Source of the DNA: Actinomycetota bacterium
GTDB lineage: Bacteria; Desulfobacterota; Deferrimicrobia; Deferrimicrobiales; Deferrimicrobiaceae
NCBI GenBank assembly: GCA_016844415.1
Contig: JAENIX010000113.1
Span: forward strand, 1 to 7,509
Direction of reading: 5' to 3'
DNA length: 7,509 bases
Part shown: positions 5,777-7,509 of the stretch, piece by piece
Numbering within the stretch: position 1 is the first letter of the stretch
Layout of the letters: each line of letters begins with the position of its first letter
Notes under the pieces: generated by a model
Database searches by the model: none
The model's input: the letters and a program-made list of their open reading frames with translations, nothing else
Told to the model about the DNA's origin: nothing
Made by a program: the position numbers and the translations under genes

Positions 5777-6336
5777 TAGTCGACCCCCTTCTCGGCCTCG
5801 ATCCCGATATCGTAGGGATGCTTGATGCACCGCATCTCGGTCACCAGGTGGGCCTGCCGGATCACTTCCTCGTGCGCGCTCCGGCCGGACAGGATCAGAT
5901 GCACGTTCTCCGGCTTTTCACGGATCAGCGAGAGAACGTCCGCCAGCTCAAGAAGCCCCAGGCGCAGGGCGACATTGACTTCGTCCAGGATGACGATGTC
6001 GTGTTTCCCGGAGAGCATTCTCTCCCGCGCGGCAGAGAGCGCTTCCCGGGCGGCCTCCACATGCTCGGAGAACGCCAGCTTGTCCCCCATGATGCCGACG
6101 AACCCCTTCCCCATCGGAATCAGCTCGAACTCGGGGGCCAGGCGCTTCGCCCCGTCGAGCTCGCCGTAATGCAGCGACCCCTTTATGAACTGGATCATGA
6201 CGACGCTCATCCCGTAGCCGACCGCCCGCACCGCCATCCCGAGGCAGGAGGTGGTCTTCCCCTTCCCGTCGCCGGTAAGCACCAGCACGAGCCCGCGTCG
6301 TTCTTTTTCCGGAATCCGGGCTTTCTCCGTAGCCAT
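5773..6336 (-). CDS. cobO: CobO/BtuR-type corrinoid adenosyltransferase
   Basis: The enzyme transfers the adenosyl group of ATP to reduced cobalt in cob(I)yrinate diamide or cob(I)alamin, giving coenzyme B12 forms; it is cytoplasmic. The N-terminal LVLVLTGDGKGKTTSCLGMAVRAVGYG carries the inverted-type P-loop GDGKGKTT at 22-29 (family usually GNGKGKTT). VVMIQFIKG at 45-53, HDIVILDEVN (Walker B) and HLILSGR are the other family landmarks. With the ATG at 6336 the protein has 187 residues, normal for the family, and AAGGAGG sits five bases upstream on the - strand. The frame is open to 6483, but the extra residues match nothing. It is followed by an overlapping zinc-ribbon gene. No cobalamin riboswitch was found in its leader. 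Confidence 0.93.
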   Translation of the reverse strand: MATEKARIPEKERRGLVLVLTGDGKGKTTSCLGMAVRAVGYGMSVVMIQFIKGSLHYGELDGAKRLAPEFELIPMGKGFVGIMGDKLAFSEHVEAAREALSAARERMLSGKHDIVILDEVNVALRLGLLELADVLSLIREKPENVHLILSGRSAHEEVIRQAHLVTEMRCIKHPYDIGIEAEKGVDY

Positions 6337-6443
6337 GTCCGCCTCCTTCATGCGCCTGGTTTCCGCCGGGGGCGGATCTCCCGAAGCGCATATTGGATGT
6401 CGCAAAACCGTTCGCGTTTCCCGGCTCCCGGGACGATAATTAT

Positions 6444-7509
6444 CTACCGGTTGAAGCTGACGGCTCGCATCTTTTTTTTGCAATGCGCCCGCAGCTTAGC
6501 CGGTGACATGAAGGCATTCACTGCCAGGAGGCAGCTATGGGGACGGAGAAGAAGCGCTGCATGATCTGCGGGAAGGAAAAGGAGATGACCGACGCGATCT
6601 GCGACCCGTGCAAGGCGGAGATCCGGGGAGAGGCGATCGACAAGCACAAGCAGATCAAGAAGGACGCGGACCGGGAACTCCACAAGGGGGGCGTGAAGCC
6701 CGATAATAAATGACCCGTTCCGGGAAGGCGGGTAAACCGTGGGGGGGGCAGGCGTAGCCGCCGCAGGAGGGGGGCGCAGTGAGGTTAAAGCGCAGACGGG
6801 CGATTTGGGAACGAGCGCCCGGCGAGCCACGAACGGAGTCCCCCCTCCGAGGCGGCAGGCGGCAAGGTCGGCCTCGGAAGGCGCCATCCGGACCCGGACC
6901 GGCTCCGGTGACACCTTCAGGCGCATGGAAACCAGGATGTCCTGGACCGTCTTGATCGCCTCCCCGCTCCAGCCGTAGGAGCCGAACACCGACGCGGGTT
7001 TCCCCTTGACGTTCAGCACAACCAGGTTGGCGATCAATTGCAGGATCGGATGCGGCACGTTGCTGTTAAGCGTCGGGGTCCCGATGAGGAACCCGGCGGC
7101 CACCTCGAACTCGTCTATGATCTTCTCCATCGGCATTTCCACGGCATTTATGAGAACAGGGACGGCCCCCCCCGCCCGGACGCCTTCCGCGACCTTCACC
7201 GCCATCGCGGCGGTGTTCCCGTACGCGGAGACGTAGACGATCGCCACCCTCTTCTCCGTGACGCGTGACAGCACCGAGGCCCGCTCCTCGTACCACGCGA
7301 TGCGGGAACCGGGGTCCTTGCGCAGGATCGGCCCGTGCGAAGGCGCTATCATCGAGATCGGAAGCGCTTTCACCCTCTCGCACGCCTTGAGGACATGCTC
7401 CTTGTACGGCCGCATGATGGTGCTGTAGTAGAACTCGAACGCCTTCCTGGCCTTCTCCGGCTCCGCGAGCTCGTCGTCGAAGAACTCCGGGCTGGAGTAA
7501 TGGGCGCCG
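6444..7509 (-). CDS. fprA: Flavodiiron protein (FprA type), 5' part missing, aberrant C-terminus
   Basis: Flavodiiron proteins reduce oxygen to water or NO to N2O in the cytoplasm, using a diiron centre in a lactamase-like domain and FMN in a flavodoxin domain. The frame is open at base 7509. The visible part has GAHYSSPEFFDDE and APSHGPIL (end of the lactamase-like domain, with the conserved His), then flavodoxin: AIVYVSAYGNTAAMA (FMN phosphate loop), GTPTLNSNVPHP and FGSYGWSG. Homology stops near EADLAACR at about 6852. The frame then runs 135 more residues through the hairpin element and antisense to the small CxxC gene, to a TAG at 6444-6446. Family members normally end soon after this point, so the tail is probably an insertion artefact of the genome, and only a few native residues are lost. 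Confidence 0.85.
   Translation of the reverse strand, partial: GAHYSSPEFFDDELAEPEKARKAFEFYYSTIMRPYKEHVLKACERVKALPISMIAPSHGPILRKDPGSRIAWYEERASVLSRVTEKRVAIVYVSAYGNTAAMAVKVAEGVRAGGAVPVLINAVEMPMEKIIDEFEVAAGFLIGTPTLNSNVPHPILQLIANLVVLNVKGKPASVFGSYGWSGEAIKTVQDILVSMRLKVSPEPVRVRMAPSEADLAACRLGGGTPFVARRALVPKSPVCALTSLRPPPAAATPAPPTVYPPSRNGSFIIGLHAPLVEFPVRVLLDLLVLVDRLSPDLRLARVADRVGHLLFLPADHAALLLRPHSCLLAVNAFMSPAKLRAHCKKKMRAVSFNR
6446..6504 (+). promoter_or_regulatory. Two-bulge palindrome upstream of the CxxC gene (copy 2)
   Basis: The arm 6446-6463 pairs with 6489-6504, with bulged G6453 and A6460 at the same relative places as in the copy at 3690-3749. The cores TGAAGCTGACGGCTC and CCGCAGCTTAGCC are identical in both. 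The outer stem differs (ACCGGT with GCCGGT, one G-U pair) yet still pairs. The 25-nt loop contains an inner CGCAT/ATGCG stem topped by eight Ts. It lies between divergent genes, 32 nt before the ATG at 6537 and 109 nt upstream of cobO, so it cannot be a shared 3' terminator. Confidence 0.7.
6521..6536 (+). promoter_or_regulatory. Ribosome site within a small hairpin
   Basis: CTGCC at 6521-6525 and GGCAG at 6530-6534 are perfectly complementary with a four-base loop AGGA. The strong Shine-Dalgarno AGGAGG (6526-6531) forms the loop and the start of the right arm, five bases before the ATG at 6537. The hairpin could modestly restrict translation of the downstream gene. It resembles part of a B12 box (GCCAGGAG), but the rest of a cobalamin riboswitch is missing. 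Confidence 0.5.
6537..6713 (+). CDS. 58-residue two-CxxC (zinc-finger-like) protein
   Basis: This small gene encodes 58 residues. Cysteines at 8, 11, 22 and 25 form two CxxC pairs (CMIC and CDPC) only ten residues apart, a likely treble-clef or knuckle-type metal site. A highly charged helix-like tail follows (AEIRGEAIDKHKQIKKDADREL), ending at VKPDNK. Its strong ribosome site (AGGAGG), normal codon use and the compact Cys pattern argue that it is real. The read-through frame of the flavodiiron gene lies antisense to it and is not its competitor in quality. The function is unknown; RNA or protein binding through the zinc site is a guess. The hairpin ACCCGTTC/GAA-CGGGT at 6713-6733 follows the stop but has no T-tract. 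Confidence 0.75.
   Translation: MGTEKKRCMICGKEKEMTDAICDPCKAEIRGEAIDKHKQIKKDADRELHKGGVKPDNK
6713..6733 (+). terminator. Possible terminator hairpin without T-tract
   Basis: ACCCG at 6713-6717 pairs with CGGGT at 6729-6733, and TTC at 6718-6720 with GAA at 6724-6726, leaving two bulged Gs. It directly overlaps the stop codon of the small CxxC gene. Without a following run of Ts, termination is uncertain. Confidence 0.3.
6756..6856 (+). repeat. Long hairpin element at the end of the flavodiiron gene
   Basis: GCCGCC 6757-6762 pairs with GGCGGC 6851-6856, and GGAGGGGGG 6766-6774 with CCCCCCTCC 6840-6848. That is 15 base pairs split by a small internal loop (GCA against GA). Inside are CGGGCG 6797-6802 with CGCCCG 6816-6821, and GCGC 6774-6777 with GCGC 6790-6793 as an alternative. 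The left arm, with adjoining bases, is the 20-base sequence also found at 635-654. The right arm falls exactly where flavodiiron homology stops. It looks like a mobile or dispersed structured repeat, or a structured RNA, that inserted into the gene's 3' end; no transposase or target duplication is visible. Confidence 0.65.

Noticed and set aside
6337..6483. Longer CobO with 49 extra residues
   Set aside because: AAGGAGG five bases before the ATG at 6336 and normal family length favour the shorter protein; the extension would also cover the palindrome.
6464..6488. Intrinsic terminator because of eight consecutive Ts
   Set aside because: The T run is in the apical loop, not after the stem, and the site lies between divergent genes.
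6521..6534. B12 box of a cobalamin riboswitch next to cobO
   Set aside because: Only GCCAGGAG resembles it, it is on the strand opposite cobO, and the remaining riboswitch core is absent.
6444..6851. Novel C-terminal domain of the flavodiiron protein
   Set aside because: The 135-residue tail is a translation of a hairpin element and of the antisense of a small gene, with low-complexity Pro/Ala/Leu runs and no domain pattern.

Overview
The window holds most of a high-affinity phosphate transport operon on the + strand, pstS (3' part)-pstC-pstA-pstB-phoU. After it come a small FAD/NAD(P)H oxidoreductase (+), a leftward pair of a CxxC zinc-ribbon protein and cobO, a rightward 58-residue two-CxxC protein, and at the right edge the 3' part of a flavodiiron protein gene on the - strand. 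Base composition is GC-rich with strong Shine-Dalgarno sites. The set of PstSCAB-PhoU, an FprA-type flavodiiron protein, a CobO adenosyltransferase and short CxxC proteins suggests an anaerobic or microaerobic bacterium, perhaps a deltaproteobacterial (Desulfuromonadota-like) lineage. That placement is inference only.

Layout: 1-594 PstS C-terminal part; 595-1090 a long GC-rich, hairpin-rich gap inside the operon; 1091-2020 PstC; 2025-2902 PstA, broken by a perfect 41-bp tandem duplication; 2919-3680 PstB; 3690-3749 a structured palindrome; 3767-4429 PhoU; 4423-4458 an 18-bp tandem duplication over the phoU stop; 4531-5535 oxidoreductase; 5537-5776 and 5773-6336 zinc-ribbon protein and CobO (leftward, overlapping by 4 nt); 6446-6504 a second copy of the structured palindrome; 6537-6713 small CxxC protein; 6756-6856 a long hairpin element that has replaced the end of the flavodiiron gene; about 6852-7509 recognisable flavodiiron protein.

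PstS captures phosphate outside the membrane, PstC and PstA form the channel, PstB supplies ATP hydrolysis, and PhoU links the transporter to PhoR-type signalling. The pstA frameshift would disable the transporter unless the two halves are made by stop-restart translation (TAA-TC-ATG at 2418-2425) or the duplication is an assembly error.

The most interesting signals are non-coding: (i) a nested hairpin array at 870-1080 between pstS and pstC, a candidate structured RNA; (ii) a palindrome with two conserved single-base bulges, present twice, each time just upstream of a + strand gene and with a different but still paired outer stem; (iii) a 20-base sequence shared by the pstS-pstC gap and the hairpin at 6756-6856, the latter interrupting the end of the flavodiiron gene. 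I found no complete new protein-based system.
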